From an uncultured Clostridium sp. (GTDB taxonomy: Bacteria; Bacillota; Clostridia; Oscillospirales; Acutalibacteraceae): a stretch of 5,530 nucleotides of DNA. This document shows, piece after piece, positions 1 to 5,530 of this stretch. The stretch covers positions 1 to 5,530 of the forward strand of contig URIN01000116.1 of assembly GCA_900547915.1 (NCBI GenBank). The letters run 5' to 3'. The notes below the pieces were generated by a model. That model was given only the letters and a program-made list of their open reading frames with translations, did no database searches and had not been told where the DNA came from. How positions within the stretch are numbered: the stretch's first letter is position 1; each line of letters begins with the position of its first letter. Made by a program: the position numbers and the translations under genes.

Positions 1-32
1 CTCGTGGGCTCGGAGATGTGTATAAGAGACAG
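1..32 (+). other. Untrimmed Nextera Read 2 (i7-side) adapter, not genomic
   Basis: These 32 bases match the Illumina Nextera Read 2 transposase adapter, lacking only its first two bases (GT). The last 19 bases, 14-32, are the hyperactive Tn5 mosaic end, which reads AGATGTGTATAAGAGACAG. This is library-preparation sequence and should be masked. Genomic sequence starts at 33. It is not a natural Tn5/IS50 end, because the primer part 1-13 is synthetic and the matching Read 1 adapter closes the other end of the window. Confidence 0.97.
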
Positions 33-67
33 ATATATGAGTTAAAACTCAGATTCGGAGGTTTAAA
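33..67 (+). promoter_or_regulatory. Short leader with strong RBS for the first gene
   Basis: Only 35 genomic bases precede the first gene. They contain GGAGG at 57-61, six bases before the ATG at 68, a near-ideal Shine-Dalgarno site that fixes this start. A small dyad (TGAGT at 38-42, ACTCA at 47-51, loop TAAA) lies upstream and is too weak to call functional. No promoter can be judged in so little sequence, and an upstream gene of the same operon may have been cut off by tagmentation. Confidence 0.6.
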
Positions 68-1354
68 ATGGCTGATTATGAAGTTTACGACGTGTCTGAA
101 GGAGTGCAGATAGTCTGTGTTCCTGCCGACCGCTTTAAAACAAATGAAATTTCAGTTTCGTTCGCCTGCCCGCTAACTGCTGATGCGGCGGCGGTAAATG
201 CGGTAGTGCCGTTTATTCTTTCAAGAACGTGTGCAGAGTATCCGTCTATTCAGAAACTCAACAGAAAGCTTGCGTCACTTTACGGTGCTCAGGTTGAACC
301 GTTAGTTTCAAAAACGGGTGAAGTGCAGCAGCTGAAGATTGGTATGACCTGCCTTGATGACAGATTTTCACTTGACGGTGAAAAGATAACATCTGAATGT
401 GTAAAGCTTCTGCTTTCTATGGCTTTTAAGCCGTCTCTCGATGATAACGGCGTTTTTCTTCATGAAAATGTTGAAAGGGAAAAGCGGGTTATCATTCAAA
501 AGATAGAGAGCGAGGAAAATGAAAAAAGGCTGTATGCTCTACACAGGGCAGAGGAGATAATGTTTGAGGGCGAGCCTTATGCTGTAAACAGATACGGCAC
601 AAAGGAAAGCGTTTTGGCAGTAACGGCACAGTCTGCCGCCGCTGCGTGGAATAATCTGCTCTCAAGCGCAAAAATAGTTGTTACGGTTGTCGGCAACGCA
701 GATGTTAATGAGATATCTGATATGCTGCGCGACAGGCTTTCGTTCGTTGAAAGAAACTTCAAACCTCTTTCAAAAGCGCAAATCAACAGCACCGTTTTAA
801 AGGTAAAGCGAGTTGAGGAAAGGCAAAAAGTCCGTCAGGGCAAGCTTGTTATTGGTTTTAGAACATCATACGATACAAATAACAGACAGAATGCAGCGGT
901 GCTGCGTTCGTTTGCGGATGTTTTCGGCGGCGGCCCTTATTCAAAACTCTTTGCAAATGTGCGTGAAAAAATGAGCCTTTGTTATTACTGTTCGGCAAGA
1001 CCGTCACGCCAAAAAGGCTATGTAATGGTTCAAAGCGGATGTGAAGAGGATAATATGCAGAAAGCCGAAAACGAGATACTCAATCAGCTTGAGGAGATAA
1101 AGAAAGGTAATTTCGATTACGAGTTCGCTTCTTCAAAGGCTGCGATTACGGATGCGCTCGATTCCGTTTACGATTCTCCTGAAACGATAGAGAGCTGGTA
1201 CGGTGTTCAGATACCAGATGAAAGCTATTCTTCGCCTCAGGAAAACGCGGCTCTGAATAATGCAGTAACAAAACAGCAGATTATCGACTGTGCAAACAGC
1301 CTTAAACTTGATACCGTTTATAAGCTTGTTTGTGAAAAGGAGGAAGTAAAATGA
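68..1354 (+). CDS. yfmF: YmfF-like M16 family peptidase subunit (no zinc motif)
   Basis: This 428-residue protein has the two-domain fold of M16B peptidases and is close in length to Bacillus YmfF; databases also spell the symbol yfmF. The N-terminal half lacks HxxEH: the equivalent region, about residues 44-54, has no histidine, so it binds no catalytic zinc. V-V-G-N-A-D at 207-212 marks the start of the C-terminal M16 domain. That domain keeps the family motif around 'REKMSLCYY', with R299 and Y306 or Y307 as the likely Arg/Tyr substrate-binding pair. By analogy with known two-subunit M16 enzymes it probably pairs with the zinc-bearing product of the next gene. Bacillus homologues are linked to 5-aminopentanol modification of EF-P; whether that holds here is inference. 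It has no signal peptide and is probably cytoplasmic. Its stop TGA overlaps the next start (ATGA). The RBS GGAGG sits at 57-61. Confidence is high for the family and moderate for the role. Confidence 0.88.
   Translation: MADYEVYDVSEGVQIVCVPADRFKTNEISVSFACPLTADAAAVNAVVPFILSRTCAEYPSIQKLNRKLASLYGAQVEPLVSKTGEVQQLKIGMTCLDDRFSLDGEKITSECVKLLLSMAFKPSLDDNGVFLHENVEREKRVIIQKIESEENEKRLYALHRAEEIMFEGEPYAVNRYGTKESVLAVTAQSAAAAWNNLLSSAKIVVTVVGNADVNEISDMLRDRLSFVERNFKPLSKAQINSTVLKVKRVEERQKVRQGKLVIGFRTSYDTNNRQNAAVLRSFADVFGGGPYSKLFANVREKMSLCYYCSARPSRQKGYVMVQSGCEEDNMQKAENEILNQLEEIKKGNFDYEFASSKAAITDALDSVYDSPETIESWYGVQIPDESYSSPQENAALNNAVTKQQIIDCANSLKLDTVYKLVCEKEEVK
1338..1343 (+). promoter_or_regulatory. RBS inside the end of ymfF, coupling ymfH translation
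   Basis: AGGAGG lies seven bases before the ATG at 1351, within the last codons of the upstream gene. Stop and start overlap as ATGA (1351-1354). This arrangement favours translational coupling and a 1:1 supply of two proteins that are expected to form a heterodimer. Confidence 0.8.
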
Positions 1355-2622
1355 TTCACGAATCTCCCGAACTCAAAGAAAAGCTTTATGAAATAGATCA
1401 TAAATCAGGGCTTAAAATATTTGTTATGCCCAAGGAAAACTATAAATCAACTTATGCTGTTATAGGCACAAAATACGGTTCTATAGACACCTGCTTCAAA
1501 CGAAGCGATAAAGCTGATTTTACCCGTGTGCCCGAGGGAATTGCCCATTTCCTTGAACACAAACTTTTTGAAAGTGAAGAGCTGGATGCGTTTACAAGAT
1601 ATGCGGAGACGGGCGCGTCGGCAAATGCCTACACTTCCTTTGATAAGACCTGTTATCTTTTTCAGTGCTCAGACAGATTTGAAGACAGTTTAAGAATCTT
1701 GCTTGATTTTGTAACACATCCGTATTTCACAAAAGAAACGGTTGAAAAGGAGCAGGGTATCATAGGCCAGGAAATCACAATGTATTATGATGTTCCCGGC
1801 TGGATGGGCACTTTTAATCTTCTTAGATGTCTTTATAAAAATCATCCTGTAAGAATAGATATTGCAGGCACGGTGGAATCTATTTCACAGATTACAGATA
1901 AACTGCTTTATGACTGTTATAATACTTTCTACAATCTAAATAATATGGCGCTGGCTGTGGTTGGCAACGTGGACGAGCAGACAGTTTTGAAGATATGTGA
2001 TGAGATGCTTGAAAAATCTGAAGACGTAACTATTGAGCGTGTGTTTGATGAAGAGCCGCGTGATATAGTAAAGCCTTATGAGGAATATCACCTTGCGGTT
2101 AGTATGCCGGTATTCTCGTTCGGATATAAAGAGGCTTGCAAAACACCCGAGCGTACAATTAAAGAAATGGTTGAAATGGATATTCTGCTTGAGATACTTG
2201 CGGGTGAAACTTCAGACCTTTATGGCTCACTTTTTGAAAAAGGACTTATTAATTCCAGTTTCTCAAAAGAATATTTTACAGGCAACGGTTATGAGGCGGT
2301 AATATTCGAGGGTGAAAGCACCGATGCTAAAGCAGTTGCCCGGGCAATCAAGGACGAGGTTGCAAGACTCAGAAAAGACGGCATTTCAGACACTGCGTTT
2401 GAAACGGCGCGCAGAAGTCTTTACGGCAGAGAAATTATGTCTTATAATGTAACGGATGACGTTGCAAACGCAATCATCGGCTGCTATTTTGCCGGCTACG
2501 GAATATTTGACGCACTTGAAATTTATAAGAACGTTACAAAGGCTGATATTGAAAAGCTCCTTTCCGAAAAGCTGGATGAGAAATACAGTGCGCTATCGGT
2601 TGTAAAATCAGAGGAAGAATAA
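1351..2622 (+). CDS. yfmH: YmfH-like M16 zinc metallopeptidase subunit
   Basis: This 423-residue M16 peptidase has an intact inverted zinc motif, H66-F-L-E69-H70. The third zinc ligand is most likely E141, in 'EKEQGIIGQEITMY', with the second conserved acid at E134. E69 would be the catalytic base. V-V-G-N at about 203-206 opens the C-terminal half. At the place where M16 C-terminal domains usually carry R-E-K, this protein has F295-E-K and no matching tyrosine, so it lacks the Arg/Tyr pair that its upstream partner has. The two proteins therefore look like complementary halves of one active peptidase, as in other M16B two-subunit systems. In Bacillus the equivalent gene, ymfH (also written yfmH), is associated with EF-P 5-aminopentanol modification; its true substrate there and here is not evident from sequence. 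It has no signal peptide and is probably cytoplasmic. It ends in TAA, 13 bp before lgt. Confidence 0.9.
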   Translation: MIHESPELKEKLYEIDHKSGLKIFVMPKENYKSTYAVIGTKYGSIDTCFKRSDKADFTRVPEGIAHFLEHKLFESEELDAFTRYAETGASANAYTSFDKTCYLFQCSDRFEDSLRILLDFVTHPYFTKETVEKEQGIIGQEITMYYDVPGWMGTFNLLRCLYKNHPVRIDIAGTVESISQITDKLLYDCYNTFYNLNNMALAVVGNVDEQTVLKICDEMLEKSEDVTIERVFDEEPRDIVKPYEEYHLAVSMPVFSFGYKEACKTPERTIKEMVEMDILLEILAGETSDLYGSLFEKGLINSSFSKEYFTGNGYEAVIFEGESTDAKAVARAIKDEVARLRKDGISDTAFETARRSLYGREIMSYNVTDDVANAIIGCYFAGYGIFDALEIYKNVTKADIEKLLSEKLDEKYSALSVVKSEEE

Positions 2623-2635
2623 CGGAGAATTTGTT

Positions 2636-3631
2636 ATGAGTAATTATACAGAGGTGTTTTTTGACGGGCTTGGAATCAGTTTCAATATTCCGTCTGTCGC
2701 ATTCACTATTGGCGGCTATGAGGTGCACTGGTACGGCATCATAATCGCCTTCGGTTTTGCTCTTGCCGTGCTTTACGGCGGGCGCACGGCTTACAAATGG
2801 AAAATGAGCCTTGACGGAATGACCGATGTCCTTATTTGGGGCACTCTTTTCGGTATTGTGTGCGCAAGGCTTTACTATGTTGTTTTTGAGTGGGATTATT
2901 TTTCTCAGAATCCCAGTGAGATTATCGCTATTTGGCACGGCGGAATTGCCATTTACGGCGGAATTATAGGCGCTCTTATAGGTGGCTATATCGGCGCAAA
3001 GATAGGCAAGATAGATTTTGCAAACCTGCTTGACATCGGTGCTCTCGGTCTGCTTATAGGTCAGGGCATAGGAAGATGGGGCAACTTCTTTAATCAGGAG
3101 GCTTTCGGTACAAATACCGAAACGGCGCTCTTCCGTATGTGGTCCACCAAAATTCGAGATGAGCTTGCGGCAAATCAGTATGACCTTCTGCAAAAAGGTA
3201 TGGAAGTAGATCCGAATACTGCAGTTCACCCCACATTCCTTTATGAGAGCGTGTGGTGTATAGCACTTTTCCTTATTCTTCATTTCTTTGTTAAGAACAG
3301 AAGAAAATTCAAAGGCGAAGTCTTTTTGCTTTACGGTATAGGATACGGCCTTGAAAGAATGGTTGTTGAGGGATTAAGAACAGACAGCCTTTATATCGGC
3401 TCATCTAATATACGTGTAAGTCAGCTCCTTTCAGCGGTAATCGTTGTTGCGTTTACAGTCTGGTTAATAGTGTTCTTTGTCAAACTGAAAAAAGGCACGC
3501 TGCCCAGAAAGTATCTCATCAACTCTCCTCCGCTTGAGCCTGTTTATTGCCCTGTACCGCAGAAATATAAATATTCTCAGTGTGCAAAATCAGAGGAAAA
3601 CAGTTTCTTTTTCAGAGTATCGAATAATTGA
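2636..3631 (+). CDS. lgt: Prolipoprotein diacylglyceryl transferase (Lgt)
   Basis: Lgt is a polytopic inner-membrane enzyme that moves the diacylglyceryl group of phosphatidylglycerol to the lipobox cysteine of prolipoproteins, the first step of lipoprotein maturation. The Lgt signature is complete: G146-R147-W-G-N150-F-F-N153-Q-E155, matching E. coli R143, N146 and E151 with a shift of four. H-P-T-F-L-Y-E follows from H198, and R241/E245 match E. coli R239/E243. G-G-I-A-I-Y107-G-G has Tyr where E. coli has His103, as in many Gram-positive Lgts. Several hydrophobic segments fit the seven-helix fold. The last helix ends near residue 282, leaving a polar tail of about 49 residues that makes the protein (331 aa) longer than many relatives. 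The tail holds the only Pro-Pro (298-299) in the window. GGAG at 2624-2627, eight bases from the ATG, supports the start. It is probably co-transcribed with the M16 pair. Confidence 0.97.
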   Translation: MSNYTEVFFDGLGISFNIPSVAFTIGGYEVHWYGIIIAFGFALAVLYGGRTAYKWKMSLDGMTDVLIWGTLFGIVCARLYYVVFEWDYFSQNPSEIIAIWHGGIAIYGGIIGALIGGYIGAKIGKIDFANLLDIGALGLLIGQGIGRWGNFFNQEAFGTNTETALFRMWSTKIRDELAANQYDLLQKGMEVDPNTAVHPTFLYESVWCIALFLILHFFVKNRRKFKGEVFLLYGIGYGLERMVVEGLRTDSLYIGSSNIRVSQLLSAVIVVAFTVWLIVFFVKLKKGTLPRKYLINSPPLEPVYCPVPQKYKYSQCAKSEENSFFFRVSNN

Positions 3632-3637
3632 TTTGTT

Positions 3638-3652
3638 TGCCGCAAAGCGGCA
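3638..3652 (+). promoter_or_regulatory. Small GC-rich hairpin touching the folD RBS
   Basis: TGCCGC (3638-3643) and GCGGCA (3647-3652) form a six-base-pair stem with an AAA loop, six bases after the lgt stop. No U-run follows, so it is not an intrinsic terminator. The folD Shine-Dalgarno sequence AGGAAAGG (3652-3659) begins at the last base of the stem. The hairpin might tune folD translation or protect the mRNA end of an lgt-side transcript; both roles are inference. Confidence 0.5.
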
Positions 3653-3670
3653 GGAAAGGTATTTAATTAT

Positions 3671-4519
3671 ATGAATATTATTGACGGAAAAGCAGTTTCA
3701 GCCGCAGTTCGTGAGCGCGTAAGGCTTGAAACTCAGGAACTTAAAAAGCAGGGAGTTACCCCCGGTCTTGCCGTTATTATAGTAGGTGATGACCCCGCGT
3801 CACAGGTGTATGTTAGAAATAAGGAAAAGGCATGCGCCGAAGTTGGATTTTACAGTGAAAAATTTGCTCTTCCTGCAAGCACAACTCAGCAGCAGCTCAA
3901 TGAACTTGTAAAAGAACTTAACGGCAGAAAGGATATAAACGGCATTCTCTGCCAGCTTCCTTTGCCTAATCATCTTGATGATAAAGAGGTAATAAATCTT
4001 ATTGACCCCATCAAGGACGTAGACGCTTTTCATCCCGTTAATGTCGGCGAAATAATGATAGGCGATTACAATTTCCTGCCTTGCACACCTGCCGGAATAA
4101 TGGAACTTATCCGTTCTGCCGGAGTTGAAACAAAAGGCAAAAAGGCAGTGGTTATCGGCAGAAGCAATATTGTTGGCAAACCAATGGCGATGCTGCTCCT
4201 GCACGCTGACTGCACAGTTGAGATAACACATTCAAAAACAGTTGACCTCAAAGAGATAACAAAAACGGCTGATATTCTTGTTGCCGCAATCGGCAAGGCG
4301 AAGTTTGTCACCGCCGATATGGTAAAGGACGGCGCTGTTGTTATTGATGTTGGTATGAACAGAGATGAAAACGGCAAACTCTGCGGTGATGTGGATTTTG
4401 ATGCAGTAGCACCCAAGTGCTCGTATATAACTCCTGTTCCCGGCGGCGTAGGTCCGATGACTATATCTATGCTTATGCAGAACACCCTGACAGCCGCAAA
4501 GCTGCAGAATAATCTTTGA
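3671..4519 (+). CDS. folD: FolD: methylene-THF dehydrogenase / methenyl-THF cyclohydrolase
   Basis: FolD is a cytoplasmic bifunctional enzyme that oxidises 5,10-methylene-THF to 5,10-methenyl-THF with NADP+ and hydrolyses it to 10-formyl-THF, feeding purine and formyl-Met synthesis. At 282 residues it has the family's usual length. The catalytic residues are all present: Y47 and K51 in Y-V-R-N-K, Q95 in C-Q-L-P-L-P, and D118 in D-V-D-A-F-H-P. They correspond to E. coli Y50, K54, Q98 and D121 with a constant shift of three. The dinucleotide-binding loop G163-R-S-N-I-V-G-K-P is typical, and the C-terminal P-G-G-V-G-P-M-T lies at 257-264. The RBS AGGAAAGG (3652-3659) is 11 bases from the ATG, a little far. 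No other good in-frame start is nearer to it. It lies 39 bp after lgt and is likely in the same operon. Nothing in the protein is unusual. Confidence 0.97.
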   Translation: MNIIDGKAVSAAVRERVRLETQELKKQGVTPGLAVIIVGDDPASQVYVRNKEKACAEVGFYSEKFALPASTTQQQLNELVKELNGRKDINGILCQLPLPNHLDDKEVINLIDPIKDVDAFHPVNVGEIMIGDYNFLPCTPAGIMELIRSAGVETKGKKAVVIGRSNIVGKPMAMLLLHADCTVEITHSKTVDLKEITKTADILVAAIGKAKFVTADMVKDGAVVIDVGMNRDENGKLCGDVDFDAVAPKCSYITPVPGGVGPMTISMLMQNTLTAAKLQNNL

Positions 4520-4601
4520 TATATTTTTCTTTGTTTTTTCATAGAATTTACAGGACTTTGACGTTCTTGAGTTATAACAAGGAACGAAAAATATTCTGCA
4601 G
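4502..4601 (+). repeat. Ten-base inverted repeat bracketing the folD-uppP gap
   Basis: CTGCAGAATA (4502-4511, in the last folD codons) is perfectly complementary to TATTCTGCAG (4592-4601). A second pair, ATATTTTTC (4521-4529) and GAAAAATAT (4586-4594), lies just inside and shares three bases with the outer arm. The outer stem can stack on a shortened inner stem (4524-4529 with 4586-4591). Together they could fold most of the gap into one long stem, or the two pairings could compete. The inner pair is AT-only apart from one end and is weak evidence. No function is known to me. Confidence 0.45.
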
Positions 4602-4622
4602 TAAGGCAAAAGGTGTGTTTTT
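4520..4622 (+). promoter_or_regulatory. folD-uppP intergenic region; possible uppP leader
   Basis: This is the only gap above 40 bp between genes. It starts with a T-rich tract (about 4521-4539) that lacks a GC-rich stem directly before it, so no standard terminator for folD can be called. TATAAC at 4573-4578 resembles a -10 box, but the best upstream partner, TTTACA at 4547-4552, is 20 bases away, which is long; TTGACG at 4558-4563 is too close. A separate uppP promoter is therefore possible but not supported well. AAAGGTG at 4609-4615, seven bases before the ATG, is the uppP RBS. Confidence 0.35.
4562..4586 (+). promoter_or_regulatory. Imperfect hairpin upstream of uppP
   Basis: CGTTCTTG (4562-4569) pairs with CAAGGAACG (4578-4586), giving eight base pairs with one bulged G at 4582 and the loop AGTTATAA. 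The central GTTATAAC (4571-4578) is itself a palindrome. No U-run follows on the + strand and none follows on the - strand, so it is not a terminator. It could be an operator or an RNA leader element, but the family is not recognised. Confidence 0.4.
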
Positions 4623-5453
4623 ATGGATATTATAGAAATTTTAAAGGCGTTGATACTCGGAATAGTTGAGGGTATCACCGAATGGCTGCCCATAAGCTCA
4701 ACTGGGCATATGATCTTGGTTGATGAGTTTTTAAAGCTGAATGTTTCCGAGGAATTCAAAAGCATGTTTCTTGTTGTAATTCAGCTGGGAGCAATACTTG
4801 CGGTAGTAGTGCTTTATTTCAAAAAGCTCATTCCGCTCGATGTGCAGAATAAAAAACTGCACTGGAAAAAAGATACTCTCACCATGTGGCTTAAGATAAT
4901 CGTTTCGTGTGTTCCCGCCGCAATTGTGGGCGTATTTTTTGACGATCAGCTTGAAGCGGTCTTTTATAACTGGCAAACTGTCTCAGCGGCGCTGATAATA
5001 TTCGGTATACTGTTTATTATTATTGAAAAACGCAACCGCGGCAGAGAACCTAAGATAAACTCACTTAACGATATTACTTATAAAACGGCAATCATAATCG
5101 GCATTTTTCAGCTTATCGCCGCTGTTTTCCCCGGCACATCAAGGAGCGGAGCCACAATAGTTGGTGCTTTGCTGATAGGTGTTTCAAGATCGGTCGCTGC
5201 CGAATATACGTTTTTCCTTGCAGTGCCTGTAATGTTCGGTGCCAGCGCGCTAAAACTTGTAAAATTCGGATTTGATTTCAGTTCTATGGAGCTTGTGATT
5301 CTTGCCGTAGGTCTTATATCGGCATTTGTAGTTTCAATTCTTGCAATCAAGTTCCTTATGAACTATATCAAAAAGCATGATTTCACCGTTTTCGGATGGT
5401 ATAGAATAGTTCTCGGCGCAGCAGTAATTCTTTATTTTGCTATTGCAGGCTGA
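4623..5453 (+). CDS. uppP: Undecaprenyl-diphosphate phosphatase (UppP/BacA)
   Basis: UppP is an integral membrane enzyme that removes one phosphate from undecaprenyl pyrophosphate on the outer face of the membrane. It regenerates the lipid carrier for peptidoglycan and other wall polymers, and raised levels give bacitracin resistance. The 276 residues match E. coli BacA (273) in length. Both signatures are intact: E16-G-I-T-E20-W-L-P-I-S-S26-T-G-H29 near the N-terminus, and P170-G-T-S173-R174-S-G-A-T later. These cover the E. coli catalytic residues E17, E21, S27, H30, S173 and R174. Multiple hydrophobic helices fill the rest, including the C-terminal end, in line with the eight-helix fold. 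The start is supported by AAAGGTG seven bases upstream. It lies 103 bp after folD on the same strand, so operon membership is uncertain. As a housekeeping gene in this setting, it should not be read as an acquired resistance gene. Confidence 0.97.
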   Translation: MDIIEILKALILGIVEGITEWLPISSTGHMILVDEFLKLNVSEEFKSMFLVVIQLGAILAVVVLYFKKLIPLDVQNKKLHWKKDTLTMWLKIIVSCVPAAIVGVFFDDQLEAVFYNWQTVSAALIIFGILFIIIEKRNRGREPKINSLNDITYKTAIIIGIFQLIAAVFPGTSRSGATIVGALLIGVSRSVAAEYTFFLAVPVMFGASALKLVKFGFDFSSMELVILAVGLISAFVVSILAIKFLMNYIKKHDFTVFGWYRIVLGAAVILYFAIAG

Positions 5454-5464
5454 TTTTAAAACTG

Positions 5465-5479
5465 AATATACGCTATATT
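5465..5479 (+). repeat. Short AT dyad after uppP
   Basis: AATATA (5465-5470) and TATATT (5474-5479) are perfect inverted repeats around CGC, twelve bases after the uppP stop. The arms are all A and T, so an RNA stem would be weak. The genomic sequence ends five bases later at the adapter, so it cannot be seen whether a T-run follows. It may be the start of a terminator, an operator, or chance. Confidence 0.25.
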
Positions 5480-5484
5480 AATGC

Positions 5485-5530
5485 CTGTCTCTTATACACA
5501 TCTGACGCTGCCGACGAATAGCCTTGTGTA
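5485..5530 (-). other. Untrimmed Nextera Read 1 adapter with i5 index, not genomic
   Basis: Bases 5485-5517 are the reverse complement of the Nextera Read 1 transposase adapter, with the 19-base mosaic end at 5485-5503. They are followed by ATAGCCTT (5518-5525), the complement of AAGGCTAT, which I recall as a Nextera XT i5 index (S520). The final GTGTA (5526-5530) is the beginning of the P5 primer complement. All of it is library sequence, and the genomic sequence ends at 5484. Confidence 0.97.

Noticed and set aside
38..51. Dyad TGAGT-TAAA-ACTCA before the first gene
   Set aside because: The stem is only five base pairs, and too little upstream sequence is available to judge it.
2534..3283. 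Long open frame of 249 codons on the - strand opposite lgt
   Set aside because: It lies entirely over ymfH/lgt coding sequence, has an odd Lys/His/Cys-rich composition with no recognisable domain, and has no RBS. Lgt on the + strand has every expected catalytic motif.
4480..4545. Intrinsic terminator after folD
   Set aside because: The only nearby stem (CAGC/GCTG around 4492-4505) has four pairs and lies well before the T-rich tract. No GC-rich stem directly precedes the Ts.
4232..4765. Open frame of 177 codons on the - strand across the folD-uppP gap
   Set aside because: It covers the ends of two certain genes on the other strand, has no known domain, and its composition is that of an antisense shadow.
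4623..5453. UppP as an acquired bacitracin-resistance gene
   Set aside because: It is a chromosomal housekeeping phosphatase in ordinary context, with base use like its neighbours and no mobile sequence nearby.
33..5484. A previously undescribed system (defence, CRISPR, toxin-antitoxin, biosynthetic cluster)
   Set aside because: All five genes belong to well-known families with intact key residues. There is no repeat array, no unassigned gene and no long noncoding stretch.
14..5503. Inverted 19-base Tn5 ends flanking five genes, which looks like a composite transposon
   Set aside because: The ends are the synthetic hyperactive mosaic end, continue into Illumina primer sequence and an index, and there is no transposase. 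The cargo is housekeeping.

Overview
The window is a short piece of bacterial chromosome, positions 33-5484, with untrimmed Illumina Nextera (Tn5 tagmentation) adapter at both ends (1-32 and 5485-5530). The biological insert is therefore about 5.45 kb. The protein types point to a Firmicute of the class Clostridia: a YmfF/YmfH pair of M16 peptidase-like proteins, a Gram-positive-style Lgt with Tyr in the G-G-x-x-x-Y-G-G motif, FolD and a BacA-type UppP. The mildly AT-rich coding style and the purine-rich Shine-Dalgarno sequences agree. A gut Oscillospiraceae/Ruminococcaceae-like organism is my best guess, but the sequence alone does not prove it. TGA acts as a normal stop (four of the five genes end in TGA).

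Layout, all on the + strand: (1) 68-1354, YmfF-like M16 subunit without the zinc motif; (2) 1351-2622, YmfH-like M16 subunit with HxxEH, overlapping gene 1 by 4 bp; (3) 2636-3631, lgt, 13 bp downstream; (4) 3671-4519, folD, after a 39 bp gap holding a small hairpin next to the folD ribosome binding site; (5) a 103 bp gap, the only real intergenic region, rich in inverted repeats; (6) 4623-5453, uppP. All five frames look intact, with their key residues in place and no frameshift or truncation.

How the genes fit together: the first two probably form one heterodimeric M16 peptidase, YmfH supplying the zinc site and YmfF the Arg/Tyr pair. Homologues of this pair in Bacillus are linked to 5-aminopentanol modification of elongation factor P. 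Lgt puts the diacylglyceryl group on prolipoproteins, and UppP recycles undecaprenyl pyrophosphate for cell-wall synthesis. FolD makes and interconverts one-carbon folates. The first four genes are packed like an operon. UppP may be transcribed with them or from its own promoter in the 103 bp gap.

I found no sign of a new defence, mobile or biosynthetic system. The gene content is housekeeping. The points worth attention are the adapter contamination, the inverted-repeat cluster before uppP, the complementary M16 pair beside lgt, and the long C-terminal tail of Lgt.
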